From Streptomyces sp. A012304 (GTDB lineage Bacteria; Actinomycetota; Actinomycetes; Streptomycetales; Streptomycetaceae), in contig NZ_BQUN01000097.1 in the NCBI RefSeq assembly GCF_026008495.1, forward strand, positions 70,127 to 134,126: a DNA stretch of 64,000 nucleotides. Reading direction: 5' to 3'. Every line of letters begins with the position of its first letter. The first letter of the stretch is position 1. The notes under the pieces are model-generated. The model saw only the letters and a program-made list of their open reading frames with translations. It had not been told where the DNA came from and did no database searches. The position numbers and the translations under genes were made by a program. Of this stretch, positions 41,396-50,762 are shown one piece after another.

Positions 41396-43224
41396 TCCTC
41401 TGGTACCAGATCGACTTCCCCGGACTCGGGCTGAAGCTCTCCAACGACGTCACCACCCGTGCCGTGCTCACCGACGCCGAGATCAGCGTCAGTTACGGCT
41501 TCGGCCAGCCGGGCCACTTCCAGGTCCACCTCGCGGCCCTGCCCCTGGCGGCGCAGCGGGCGCTCGGCAAGGCACTGACCGGAGATCGCGGCGAGCGGGA
41601 GGGCGGTGTCGAGATCGCCATCACCCTGGGCTACCTGGAGTCCACCGCTTCCCGCAAGCCCGTCCTGCACGGGCGGGTCGACTCGATGACCGTCTCCAAG
41701 CGTTTCCCGCCCCTGGGCGTGCGCCTGAGCGGCTACGAGGAAGCCTCCTTCAAACTGCTCACCACGCGCTCCGTGGACGACGAGGGCGCCAAACCCGAGA
41801 TGGCGCGGGCCACCAGACGGAACAGCACGCCCGCCGCCATGGCCGAGTACATCCTCGGGAAGGCCGGAGTGGGCCTGGCCGAGAAGCCCACCCCGGTCAC
41901 CGAGCCGCTCCCCGAGATCAGCGTCGACGCGCAGCACGCCTTCGGCCTGCTGGAGGAGATCGCACGCCGGCACGGGGCCGAACTCCTCGTCCAGGACGGC
42001 GAAGCGCAGTTCGGCACCGCCGTCACCTTTCCGCCGTCGACGGGCCTGCCCGCCCTGCCCGACCCGGGGGCCGTCCTGGCCTTCATCAGCGGCGAGGAGA
42101 GCCTGCTCGCGCCGAAGGACATGACCAGCGCCCGACTGGCCGAGTTCCAGCCGATCCAGGTCGGCGCCACCGGCAGACAGCGGGTCGCGACCGACCTGCC
42201 GGAGCAGTCGTCCGTGTCGGCCTTCGACTTCACCGTGCTCGGCCTCCCCGAGCTACGGGCCGGACAACGAGTCGCCGCCGGCGTCGAGGGGTACGCCAAC
42301 CCGCTGGAAGGCTTCCGCATCCTCCAGCTCACCCACTCCTTCTCGCCCAGCACCGGCTATGTGTGCAAGGGCCGGGCCGCCGCCTTCAAGGCCGACGACA
42401 GCAACCGCGCCACCACGGAGGCCGCCCGCAAAGCCGACCCGACGGCGATCGCCGACGTCATCGCCGGCCGTATCCGCGACGAACGCAAGCTGGCGCCCTC
42501 GGTCGACGTCGGCCAGGTGACCGAAACCGTGCCCGACGACCGGGTGGCGAGCCTGACCTACGGGCACCCGGCGTCCGAGCCCCTGACCTCGCCGGCCGTC
42601 GACGCGCCGGTCGACACCCACGGGCCGGTGCTCGGAGGCAAGCCGCTGGCCTCCCCGTTCGCCTGGCACGACGTGGGACTGTCCGTCCCGGTCTACGAAG
42701 GCATGCGCGCCCTGCTCAACCAGGTCCGCGACTCCCGCGACGACGCGGTGGTCGCCGGGTTCCTCTGGGCCAACGATCCGAAGATGAACCGTCCGAAGGC
42801 GAAGGCCGGCGACTGGTGGCTGTGCCTGCCGACGGAGTTGTCCCCCGGCACCGAGCCACGTCCCACGGGCAAGGGCGTCAATGACCTCACCGGGTCCGAC
42901 GGCCGCCGGGTGGTGGAAGCGATCGGACTGAAGCTGTCCGTCGGAAAGACCAACTGCTCCGCCGTCGGAGAACGCCCCACCGAAGGCCCGGCGGAGGAGT
43001 TCCTGCTGAGCCACGCCTCCGGGACCGAACTGCGCATCGACGGCGACGGGAACCTCACCGTCTCGGCGGCCACCGGCAAGACCCTGACCCTGAGCGACGG
43101 CCGGGCGAACGTCACGCTCGCCGACGGCGAGGTCACCGTCACGGCGGGCAGCGGCCGGACCGTGACCCTGAGCGACGGCCAGGTGAGCCTGACCGTCGGG
43201 AACGGAAAGGTGGCGATCACCTGA
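41386..43224 (+). CDS. Fused gpD-gpV (VgrG-like) spike protein
   Basis: A 612-residue protein. Residues 1-330 match the late-control gpD/hub fold (WYQIDFPGLGLKLSNDVTTRAVLTDAEISVSYGFGQPGHFQVHLAALP; VLHGRVDSMTVSKRF; SAFDFTVLGLPELRAGQRVAAGVEGYANPLEGFRILQLTHSFSPSTGYVCKG). From about 420 an OB-fold-like gpV part follows (AGFLWANDPKMNRPKAKAGDWWLCLPTE). The last 60 residues are a repetitive beta-helix needle (TLTLSDGRANVTLADGEVTVTAGSG...). Single-chain D-V fusions are the VgrG arrangement. ATG 41386 lies inside the end of the previous gene. It pierces the target together with the PAAR-like tip. Confidence 0.85.
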   Translation: MGVILWYQIDFPGLGLKLSNDVTTRAVLTDAEISVSYGFGQPGHFQVHLAALPLAAQRALGKALTGDRGEREGGVEIAITLGYLESTASRKPVLHGRVDSMTVSKRFPPLGVRLSGYEEASFKLLTTRSVDDEGAKPEMARATRRNSTPAAMAEYILGKAGVGLAEKPTPVTEPLPEISVDAQHAFGLLEEIARRHGAELLVQDGEAQFGTAVTFPPSTGLPALPDPGAVLAFISGEESLLAPKDMTSARLAEFQPIQVGATGRQRVATDLPEQSSVSAFDFTVLGLPELRAGQRVAAGVEGYANPLEGFRILQLTHSFSPSTGYVCKGRAAAFKADDSNRATTEAARKADPTAIADVIAGRIRDERKLAPSVDVGQVTETVPDDRVASLTYGHPASEPLTSPAVDAPVDTHGPVLGGKPLASPFAWHDVGLSVPVYEGMRALLNQVRDSRDDAVVAGFLWANDPKMNRPKAKAGDWWLCLPTELSPGTEPRPTGKGVNDLTGSDGRRVVEAIGLKLSVGKTNCSAVGERPTEGPAEEFLLSHASGTELRIDGDGNLTVSAATGKTLTLSDGRANVTLADGEVTVTAGSGRTVTLSDGQVSLTVGNGKVAIT

Positions 43225-43604
43225 TGCCCCTCGTACTCGTGGCGGGCGCCGTCCTGCAGTGTTCGCACGGCGGCCAGACGAAACTGACGACCGGTGACCC
43301 CCGCGTCACCGTCCAGGGACAAGGCGTGGTCAGCAGCGGCATGGAAGCCGGCTTCCAGTTCGGGGCGGCCGAGAAACCCGTGCCCGGGATGATCACACCG
43401 TGCACCGGGAGATCCCCCGACGGATCGACGCCCGTGCCCTGCCTCATCGCCGCTCCCGCGCCACCGGCCGGCCTGACCGCCAAGCTGACCGTCGGCGGCA
43501 GACCCGTCCTGCTCGCCACGGCGAGCGGGACCACCGTGAGCGGCGTCCCCGGCACCTGGAAGGTCTCCGACCCCGGGCAGACCGTCCTGGAGGCTTCCCC
43601 ATGA
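43224..43604 (+). CDS. PAAR-like/DUF4280-type spike tip protein
   Basis: A 126-residue protein beginning LVLVAGAVLQCSHGGQTKLTTGDPRVTVQGQGVVSSGMEAGFQFG, with paired Cys (CSHGG; PCTGRSPDGSTPVPC) and short strands of a cone-like tip. Its ATG overlaps the previous stop (TGATG). It sits directly after the spike gene, as usual for PAAR. Metal binding by His/Cys is probable. Confidence 0.7.
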   Translation: MPLVLVAGAVLQCSHGGQTKLTTGDPRVTVQGQGVVSSGMEAGFQFGAAEKPVPGMITPCTGRSPDGSTPVPCLIAAPAPPAGLTAKLTVGGRPVLLATASGTTVSGVPGTWKVSDPGQTVLEASP

Positions 43605-43624
43605 TGTGGTCAAGCGGCGCTGTC

Positions 43625-44086
43625 TCAGCGCTGGATGGTGACGATCATCTGTGGCAGCATTCTGCCGGCGATGGAGCCCGAGGGAACATTTCCTATGCGG
43701 ACTGCACCCATCGCGCGGTAGAAGGGCTCGGCATTCGGGTCCGCGTCGATCGTGAGCTGGGTGAACCCCAGCTCTCGTCCAGCCGTGATGGTGTGTTCGA
43801 ACAGCAGGCGACCGACCCCCTGGCCAATGGCCTGCGGCTCGACGAACATCATGCCCAGAACTCCTGTGGGTGGCTCTCCCACAAGATTCGTAAAGCCCAG
43901 AATGTGACCGTCCCTGTCAGCCACCGTGGTTCGTCGGCGTACGACCTCGTTCGCAGCAACGGTGAGTTCTTCTCGACACGCTTCCAGGAACTCGGCGTCA
44001 TAGCCCCAATGCGCCTTGGACCGCAGCGCCAAGTCGGTGAGCACCTCGGCTTCCGTTGCCCGTGCAGGCCTGATCAGCACGTCCAT
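43625..44086 (-). CDS. GNAT-family N-acetyltransferase, inserted in the CIS cluster
   Basis: A 153-residue acetyltransferase. The acetyl-CoA motif GMMFVEPQAIGQGVGRLLFEHTI carries the Q-x-x-G-x-G/A pattern, followed by LTIDADPNAEPFYRAMGA. It is transcribed against the surrounding CIS genes and has visibly lower GC and more A/T-ending codons than its neighbours, so it probably arrived with the adjacent IS110 remnant. The substrate is unknown; an unrelated cargo gene or a toxin-antitoxin-type role cannot be excluded. Confidence 0.8.
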   Translation of the reverse strand: MDVLIRPARATEAEVLTDLALRSKAHWGYDAEFLEACREELTVAANEVVRRRTTVADRDGHILGFTNLVGEPPTGVLGMMFVEPQAIGQGVGRLLFEHTITAGRELGFTQLTIDADPNAEPFYRAMGAVRIGNVPSGSIAGRMLPQMIVTIQR

Positions 44087-44690
44087 CTACGTCCCCCGCT
44101 CAGGTGTAGGTCTTTCGATCTTCGCACCCTGCAGTCGTGCGGGAACAGTACGCGATGGCCTCCGGCTGGACAGGACGAGTTTTCCGCTGGTCTTGCCGGA
44201 ATCGTGCGGGGCGGGAGCGACACCGCCGAAGGCCGCGAGCCGGTCCGCGGTGGGGAAGCCGTCCAGGCTGCCGCCGACCGCGACCAGGAACTCGGCACCG
44301 AGCTTCGGGCCCATGCCCGGCATGCCGAGCACTGTCTCGGCGAGTTCGTGTTCGCGAAACCGGCCCTCGATGAGCTTTTTTTCGGCCTCAGCGACCTTCT
44401 CGTTGAGGGCCAACATTTCCTTTGCCAGGGTGTGGACCATCTGGCCGATGACCTTCTCGCCGGCGACGGTTGCATGTGGTCGATCAGGACCGCGATCAGC
44501 AGACCGGGTTCGCCGCCCGTCATCCTGCCTCGCGTACCACGGACGACCTCGCCGGCATTGCCCTGCACAGCGACCTGTTCGCACTTCCCAATCGGCGGCC
44601 GAGTCGTCGTGGGGAGCGGGGCGGCCAAGCCTCCGAAGCCATGGTCGCCAGCGCAGCTCAGAGCCACAAATGGCCGGGGGCAACCCATGA
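44087..44690 (-). pseudogene. Decayed IS110-family transposase
   Basis: Minus-strand frames contain the C-terminal IS110/IS116 domain: EKVIGQMVHTLAKEMLALNEKVAEAEKKLIEGRF, ELAETVLGMPGMGPKLGAEFLVAVGG, FPTADRLAAFGGVAPAPHDSGKTSGK. The N-terminal DEDD region is missing or frame-shifted (a fragment GGEPGLLIAVLIDHMQ is in another frame), and the sequence after SGKL loses homology. It lies between the spike tip and gp25 genes of the CIS operon, next to the acetyltransferase gene. No intact element ends were identified. Confidence 0.8.
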
Positions 44691-44711
44691 TCAGAAAGGT
44701 AGGGCGAGCTG

Positions 44712-45263
44712 ATGACCGTCTTCGATCCGGGTCTGCCCTTCGGCGCCGGTCTGCCCGGTGTCGCCGACTTCCGTCTGTTCGACGCGCCGGGTGCCGCCGA
44801 CCCGGGCGCGCCCAGCCTCGGCAGCAGCCTCAAGGTCGAGGCCGGTGATCTGGTCATCGACGAACTGACCGGCGGCCCGGCACAGGTGCGGGGCCGTGAC
44901 GCGCTCGTGCAGGCCCTGGTGCTCGCGGTGGAGACACAGTCGGGAAGCGACCGGCTGAACACCGAGTTCGGCTTCGACCGGCTCGCCGTCGGCCGCTACG
45001 CCCTCGGTGTCCCCGCCCGCAAGGAGTACCTCCGCATGCAGCTCGTGCGCAGCCTCAGCGCCGACCGCAGGGTCCGCGACGTACGCGAGGTCTTCTTCGA
45101 GGACGACCCGCGCTTCTCCGAACTGCGCCCCGGACTCGACGAGGCGGCGCGTCAACGGATCGCCGAGGCGGCCCGGTCCCGCCGCGGCTACACCGCCTAC
45201 GCCGTCATCGAGACGGTGGCCGGCTCCACGCTGACGTTCGAGTCGGGAGGACGCCTTGACTGA
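44712..45263 (+). CDS. gp25-like baseplate wedge protein
   Basis: A 183-residue protein. The central domain is gp25/GPW-like (VRGRDALVQALVLAVETQSGSDRLNTEFGFDRLAVGRYALGVPARKEYLRMQLVRSLSADRRVRDVREVFFEDD), and the end (RRGYTAYAVIETVAGSTLTFESGGRL) is the usual terminal strand. The start region now follows the IS110 remnant; a weak AGGG site is present. The TTG start of the next gene overlaps its stop. It forms the inner wedge that holds the sheath-initiating ring. Confidence 0.85.
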   Translation: MTVFDPGLPFGAGLPGVADFRLFDAPGAADPGAPSLGSSLKVEAGDLVIDELTGGPAQVRGRDALVQALVLAVETQSGSDRLNTEFGFDRLAVGRYALGVPARKEYLRMQLVRSLSADRRVRDVREVFFEDDPRFSELRPGLDEAARQRIAEAARSRRGYTAYAVIETVAGSTLTFESGGRLD

Positions 45264-46620
45264 CGACGCATCGGACATCCGGCCGCCGACCGGTCCCGGC
45301 CCGCGCCACGACCCGGTGGGCGTGACCGCGGACGGTTTCACGCTCAAGGGCATCGACCGCGTCGTCGCCGACCAGCACGCCCGGGCCCGGGCCATGTTCG
45401 GCAGCGATGTCGACCTCACCTCCGGCAGCGCCCTGAGAAAGGTGCTGGACGCCGCCGCCGTGCATGTGCACGAGCTCTGGCGCAGCCTGGAGGACCAGTA
45501 CTACGCCAACTTCGCCACCACCGCGCAAGGCGCCAGCCTGGACCTCCTCGGCACCGACCTCGGACTCGAACGGCGCCGGCTCCAGGCCACGGGCGAGGTC
45601 TCACTGACCCTCACCGGCATCGATCCGGACCGTCGGATCGTGCTGCCGCAGGGCACCGTCATCGAGACGGTGGACCCGCCCCGAACCAGCCTGCGGACCA
45701 CCACGGCGGTCCGGCTGTCCGCCGACGCGCCACCGGTCGACGTCCGGGTCCGCTCCGTCGTACGAGGCAGGGACGGCAACGTCCCGGCGGGAACAGCCCT
45801 GCGCCTGGAACCCACCTGGGCCCGTGTCCACCTCAACCTCGGACCCGCCAAGGTCACCGTCACCGCTCCCGAGGGCGTCCTGGGCGGCGAGTTCGCCGAA
45901 CCCGACGACGCCTACCGGGCACGACTGCTCGGCGTCCCCCGCACCCTGTGGACCCAGGAGGCGCTGCTCGTGCAGCTGCTGGAGATCCCCGGCGTACGGG
46001 ACGCTGCGATCTTCGACCCGCTCGGCGGCATCGACGCCTCAAGCAGCCGGTACGGCACCTACCGCTTCGGCCAGAGGGCGTTCTCCGCCGAACGGCAGAC
46101 CGGATCGCCGTACTTCTTCGACGTCGTCGTCGCCGTCGAACCGGGCTGGCCCTGGCGCCGGGAGGACGGCGACGTGCACATCGCGCCCGTCCACGACGCC
46201 GTCGCGGAGACCGTCCGCCAGTGGCGGCCCGTGTCCGTCTTCCCGAACATCAAACCGGCCAACCAGGTCGACGTCGGCATCCGGGGCACCCTCGTGGTCC
46301 AGGCCGGACACGACCCCGACGCCATTCGGGGCGAGATCCTCACGGCCGTCACCGCCGGAGTCGACCGGCTCCGCATGGGCCGGGGCGTCCTGCACTCGGA
46401 CGTCGTGCTGACCGTCCGCTCCGTCGCGGGAGTGGTGGACGTGCAGAGCCTGCGACTGCGCCGGTGCGCCCCCGTCTTCGGCGACATCGGCTTCGCCGGC
46501 GGCGTGTACGGCAGCGCCGAAGAACTGTCCGTCGGCGAGAACCTGCACCTCGCACGCGACGAGGTCGCCCGGTTCGCCCTGGACAGCCCGCTCATCGACA
46601 TCCAGGTGGCGGTCCAATGA
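45256..46620 (+). CDS. gpJ-like baseplate protein
   Basis: A 454-residue baseplate J protein with TTG start and GGGAGG five bases upstream. Typical segments: GSDVDLTSGSALRKVLDAAAVHVHELWRSLEDQYYANFATTAQGASLDLLGTDLGLERRRLQATGEV, LPQGTVIETVDPPRTSLRTTT, NVPAGTA, and the later EPDDAYRARLLGVPRTLWTQEALLVQLLEIPGVRDAAIFDPLGG. It overlaps the previous gene by 8 bp and the next by 4 bp (ATGA). It forms the iris of the baseplate. Confidence 0.88.
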   Translation: MTDDASDIRPPTGPGPRHDPVGVTADGFTLKGIDRVVADQHARARAMFGSDVDLTSGSALRKVLDAAAVHVHELWRSLEDQYYANFATTAQGASLDLLGTDLGLERRRLQATGEVSLTLTGIDPDRRIVLPQGTVIETVDPPRTSLRTTTAVRLSADAPPVDVRVRSVVRGRDGNVPAGTALRLEPTWARVHLNLGPAKVTVTAPEGVLGGEFAEPDDAYRARLLGVPRTLWTQEALLVQLLEIPGVRDAAIFDPLGGIDASSSRYGTYRFGQRAFSAERQTGSPYFFDVVVAVEPGWPWRREDGDVHIAPVHDAVAETVRQWRPVSVFPNIKPANQVDVGIRGTLVVQAGHDPDAIRGEILTAVTAGVDRLRMGRGVLHSDVVLTVRSVAGVVDVQSLRLRRCAPVFGDIGFAGGVYGSAEELSVGENLHLARDEVARFALDSPLIDIQVAVQ

Positions 46621-49600
46621 GCGCCGACTTCCTGGACATCATGCGCGGTGGGCTCACCCCTGCCTACGACCGCGGCATGGAACGGCTCGAAGTGGGCCTG
46701 GAGCCCGCCGAGGGGAACACGCTGCGCTGTGTCCACGACGTCGACTTCGAGGCCTACCGGGCCCGTTACGGACGGCTGCCGGACTCCCCGCGCTACCTGC
46801 TCGCGCCGCGCGGCCGGATCACCGAACCGTGCACCGTCGAGGCCCGCTTCATCCGCGGGCCGGGCCGGGAGGAGGAGCACGCACCGGTCCACTTCCCCGC
46901 GGGCTGGCCGGCGGGCCGGACCAAGGCGGTGGAGTTCCCCGGCCCCGGCGCCACCCTGACCGGCCGGACCCGTCTGACCGGCCTCGCCCCCCTCGCGCAC
47001 GCCCCGCAGTCACCCACGGACTGGGAGGTCACCGCGCTCCTCGGCAATCTCGCCAAACTGCTGTGGGTGATCGGCTGGGACTACGAGGACCTGTCCGGGC
47101 AGATCGCCGATGTGTCCGCCCAGCGCTACGCGGTCGGACGCGCGGGCGGTGAAACCGTCCGCCGCCGACACAGCGCCCGCGGCTTCAGCCTCGACCTGAT
47201 CGGCCAGGACCTGGGCGCTCCACGGTTCCCGCCCAGGCCGTACACCTGGGACGACCTGACGGTGGCCCTCTACCACCTGGACGACCGGGCCGCGCCGGGC
47301 TCGGAGGTCGTGGACGTCGCCGACGCCGCGGCGGGCTTCGGCGCCACGCCCCACGGCGCGAAGAACGCGGGCGCGTCGAGCGGACGGATCGGGCGCTTCT
47401 CCGCGGCCTTCGAGTTCACCGGGACGAGCACCGTCACCGTCCGGCACGACCCGGTCTTCGACGTGGGGCCGCAGACCCCCCTCACGGTCGAGGCCGTCAT
47501 CCGGGCGTCCCGCGGTGCCCCGCGGCCCGGCGCCGTGATGTCCAAGCGGTCGTTGCTGAACTCCGCCTCGTCGCCCGGCTGGTCGCTGACCGTCGGACCG
47601 TACCGCGAAGTCGAGCGCAACCTGCGGTTCTCGATCGCCGACCAGGCCGGAACCGCCGTCGAGGTCTTCGCGGACCGGGATGTGGGCGACGGTCTGTTCC
47701 ACCACGTCGCCGGGGTCGTCGAACGGCTGCCGGCCGATCCCGGCGAGCCCGCCGGACCGCGACCGGCGGTCGTCCGGCTCCACATCGACGGTGTGGAGGT
47801 CGCCAGGCGCCAGGTGGACCGGCTGGGCGCACTGTCCAGTCCCGAGGGGATCGCCCTCGGGCTGGGCCGGGAGCAGACCCCCACCGGGACGGCCGTCGAC
47901 GCGGGCTTCGTCGGGCTGATGGAGGAAGTCCGGATCTCGCGCACCGCCCGCACCGCGTTCGAACCGGTCACCGGGGAGAGCGACGACCACTACCGGATGC
48001 GGCTGGCACTTTTCCAGGGCTGGCTGGTGCCCACTCCCGACGCGCTGCGCACCGCACTCAACCGCCCCGGCCCGGACGGTGAACCCCAGGCACCCATCGA
48101 GATCGTGGAAGGAACGGAGCGACCCGCGACCGGCTCCGTGCCGCTGCGGGTCCTCCCGGGCCCGCTCGTCCAGGGACAGAGCATCACGGCCGACGGCGAC
48201 CAGCGTGCCGGCCAGGCCGACGCGGTGGGCACCCCGGAGGACGAGCCCGACTTCGACCCCGGCTGGCTCAGCCCGCACGACGGCGGACCCGGCCTGAGCG
48301 AGGCCAGTGCCGGCACACAGATGCAACTCGGCGTCAAACAGGCACTGGACGCGCTGCTCGCCCGACTCCCCCACGGAAGCGGGGAGGAACTGCACATCCT
48401 CAAGGCCTACGACCTCGCCGCCACCGACGTGCACCGGGTCGGGCGCGCACTGCTCCTGAGGCATTCCACCCTCGGCTCCGACGAACTCGCGGTGCACGCC
48501 CACGCGGTCGGTTTCGGCTGGGTCCACCACACCACCGAGGGGGCGGTACAGGTCGCCCAGCCGCCGGGCCCGGCCTTCCACATCGCGATCGACCGGGTAC
48601 GCGTGGGCGAGCCCCCCGTCGCCCTCACGTTGGAACCGTCCCCGGACCGCCTGGCCGGCGCCGAGGTCCGCTGGTCGGTCGTCCGGTGCGGGCCCGGCGC
48701 CGCCACCGTCCGCCAGGGCCCTCCGGCCCTGCTGACCGCCGAGGCGCCCGGGGAGGTGACACTCCAGGTGGAGGTCGTCCGCGCGGGCCACGTCCAGGGA
48801 GGCAGCCGCGTGGTGCGCATCAGCCCCGCCGCCCCGGGCCTCGCCGTGGGCGAGTCGATCAGCGGCTCCGGCCGGCGCGGGGTCTCCGAGACGGAGGCGG
48901 CCGGAGAGCGCACCGAGGACTTCGACCCGGACGACCTGCTGGTGCGCACCGACGACCTGCTCGGCGAACACCCGCTGGTCGCCTACGGCGACGCCCCCGC
49001 CGACCGCCGGATGCAGCGGGCCACCTCCCACTGCCTGGACCGGCTCCTCGACCTGATGCCCACCGACGGCACCCTCTCCGTCCTCGGCTCCTTCGACCCG
49101 GCCGCGACAGGACTGCGCGGCCAGGGCCGGGCCCTGGTCCTGCGGCACTCCGCGCTGGACGCCGGCGAGCTGGCCGTGGCGGCCTTCGACGCCGGATTCG
49201 CCTTCGTCGAGGTCGCGACGGCCCCCGGCGCCGGGCCCGTCGTCCACGTCGCCGTGCCACCGGGCGAGCCGATCGAGGTGCACGGCCCGGCCGAACTCGC
49301 GGTCGACCAGCAGGTCACGGTCACCGCCGATCCGCACGCCGAGGCCGTCGACGCCTGCTTCAGCCAGGACGGCGGGCACCTCCACCTGTCCGACGCCGGC
49401 AGCCACCGCGTCACCACGTTCACCGTCGCGGCCGACCCGCCCGGCGGCTTCCCCACGCTCACCTTCGCCCGTTCCGCACCCGTGACGCCCTTCCCCGGCC
49501 CGCTGACCCTCGCGGGCGGCCGGCTCTACGTCGCTCACGAGCTGCCGGGACGCGTCTCGGTGCTCGACCCCGCCACCCTGGCACCCGCCGCACCCGCCAT

Positions 49601-50762
49601 CACCGGACCACGCCCCGTCGCCCTCACCACCGACGGCAACCGCCTCTTCGTCGCCTACGCCGGTGACCGCACACTACGGGCGTACGACCCGCTGACACAG
49701 CGGGAGACCGGCACTCTGACCCTGCCGGGCGTCCCCCGCGCGCTCGACACCGGCACCGGCGCCGCAGCACTCGCCGTGCTGCTCGACGAAGGCCGCTTCT
49801 GTCTGGTCACGCGCTCCACCCTGCGACTCCAGGGCAGCGTCATCGGCACCGGGCCCGGCACGGAAGCGCGCGACGCCGCCCTCACACCCGACGGGACCGG
49901 ACTGTACGTGGGGTGCCTCACCCAGGGACCGGACGGCTCGACCACAGCCTCCGTACAGGTCTTCGCCACCGGCACCGGGCAGCAGACGGCCGACGTCCGG
50001 GGCTTCCCCGACCGGACCGTCCCGGTGGCCCTGCGCGCGGCTCCGGACGGCCGGCACGTGTACGTGGCGACGGCGGGCTCGCCGAGCGCCGCCGGGCGGG
50101 TACACGTGATCGACACGACCACCGACACCCTGCTGCCGGACACCTTCACCCCGGGCGGCGACTGCCTCGTCCTCGCCCCCAGCCCCGCCGCCGCACCGTA
50201 CGGGCCCTGCCTGCTCGCCGCACCCCGGGGGTCGGCGACCGTGCTGCTCGCCGACACCCTGCCACTGCGCGAGTCCCCGCCCGGACCGCCACGCCTGAGG
50301 TCCCGTCAGCTGCTCGGCCCCGGAGCCGTCCGGGAGCTCGTCTGGTCCACGACGCCCACCGCGCAGGGACGGGCGGAGCTCGACACCCTCGGCCATCCGG
50401 TGAACCGGATCCGGGGCCGCACACCGGGGCTGGTCCTGACACGGGCGAGCTACTTCTCCGCCGGGGGCCTGCGGCCCTACCAGTGCGAGGTCCGCCTCGC
50501 CGGGGACCTGGACGCGCGGCCGGACTTCTTCATCAGCAAGGACCGCTACGACCTGGTGCTGAACGTCCTCAACTGGTTCCACCCCATCGGCGTGGAGTTC
50601 CGGACCGAGCGGCTGCGCGCCCACGTCCGGGAGCTGGCCGGCCGCGAAGCCGACACCGACGTACTGCCCGCCTACACCTTCCCGACCTACCACAGGTGGG
50701 AAGTGCTGCCGTTCCGGCCTCCCGACCGACCCCTGCGACCGGACAAGGACGAAGAGCCATGA
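46617..50762 (+). CDS. Giant gpI-like baseplate protein with LamG-like domain, internal duplication and beta-propeller
   Basis: A 1381-residue mosaic. Residues 1-205 are gpI-like (DIMRGGLTPAYDRGMERLEVG; LGNLAKLLWVIGWDYEDLSGQI). About 212-450 is a concanavalin/LamG-like domain (ALYHLDDRAAPGSEVVDVADAAAG...FVGLMEEVRISRTAR). Two copies of a ~125-residue unit lie at about 546-674 and 768-898 (QALDALLARLPHGSGEELHILKAYDLAATDVHRVGRALLLRHSTLGSDELAVHAHAVGFG; HCLDRLLDLMPTDGTLSVLGSFDPAATGLRGQGRALVLRHSALDAGELAVAAFDAGFA). About 905-1250 is a YVTN-like beta-propeller (DGNRLFVAYAGDRTLRAYDP). The C-terminal end resembles gpI again. It may carry surface-binding domains outward from the baseplate. Confidence 0.75.
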   Translation: MSADFLDIMRGGLTPAYDRGMERLEVGLEPAEGNTLRCVHDVDFEAYRARYGRLPDSPRYLLAPRGRITEPCTVEARFIRGPGREEEHAPVHFPAGWPAGRTKAVEFPGPGATLTGRTRLTGLAPLAHAPQSPTDWEVTALLGNLAKLLWVIGWDYEDLSGQIADVSAQRYAVGRAGGETVRRRHSARGFSLDLIGQDLGAPRFPPRPYTWDDLTVALYHLDDRAAPGSEVVDVADAAAGFGATPHGAKNAGASSGRIGRFSAAFEFTGTSTVTVRHDPVFDVGPQTPLTVEAVIRASRGAPRPGAVMSKRSLLNSASSPGWSLTVGPYREVERNLRFSIADQAGTAVEVFADRDVGDGLFHHVAGVVERLPADPGEPAGPRPAVVRLHIDGVEVARRQVDRLGALSSPEGIALGLGREQTPTGTAVDAGFVGLMEEVRISRTARTAFEPVTGESDDHYRMRLALFQGWLVPTPDALRTALNRPGPDGEPQAPIEIVEGTERPATGSVPLRVLPGPLVQGQSITADGDQRAGQADAVGTPEDEPDFDPGWLSPHDGGPGLSEASAGTQMQLGVKQALDALLARLPHGSGEELHILKAYDLAATDVHRVGRALLLRHSTLGSDELAVHAHAVGFGWVHHTTEGAVQVAQPPGPAFHIAIDRVRVGEPPVALTLEPSPDRLAGAEVRWSVVRCGPGAATVRQGPPALLTAEAPGEVTLQVEVVRAGHVQGGSRVVRISPAAPGLAVGESISGSGRRGVSETEAAGERTEDFDPDDLLVRTDDLLGEHPLVAYGDAPADRRMQRATSHCLDRLLDLMPTDGTLSVLGSFDPAATGLRGQGRALVLRHSALDAGELAVAAFDAGFAFVEVATAPGAGPVVHVAVPPGEPIEVHGPAELAVDQQVTVTADPHAEAVDACFSQDGGHLHLSDAGSHRVTTFTVAADPPGGFPTLTFARSAPVTPFPGPLTLAGGRLYVAHELPGRVSVLDPATLAPAAPAITGPRPVALTTDGNRLFVAYAGDRTLRAYDPLTQRETGTLTLPGVPRALDTGTGAAALAVLLDEGRFCLVTRSTLRLQGSVIGTGPGTEARDAALTPDGTGLYVGCLTQGPDGSTTASVQVFATGTGQQTADVRGFPDRTVPVALRAAPDGRHVYVATAGSPSAAGRVHVIDTTTDTLLPDTFTPGGDCLVLAPSPAAAPYGPCLLAAPRGSATVLLADTLPLRESPPGPPRLRSRQLLGPGAVRELVWSTTPTAQGRAELDTLGHPVNRIRGRTPGLVLTRASYFSAGGLRPYQCEVRLAGDLDARPDFFISKDRYDLVLNVLNWFHPIGVEFRTERLRAHVRELAGREADTDVLPAYTFPTYHRWEVLPFRPPDRPLRPDKDEEP

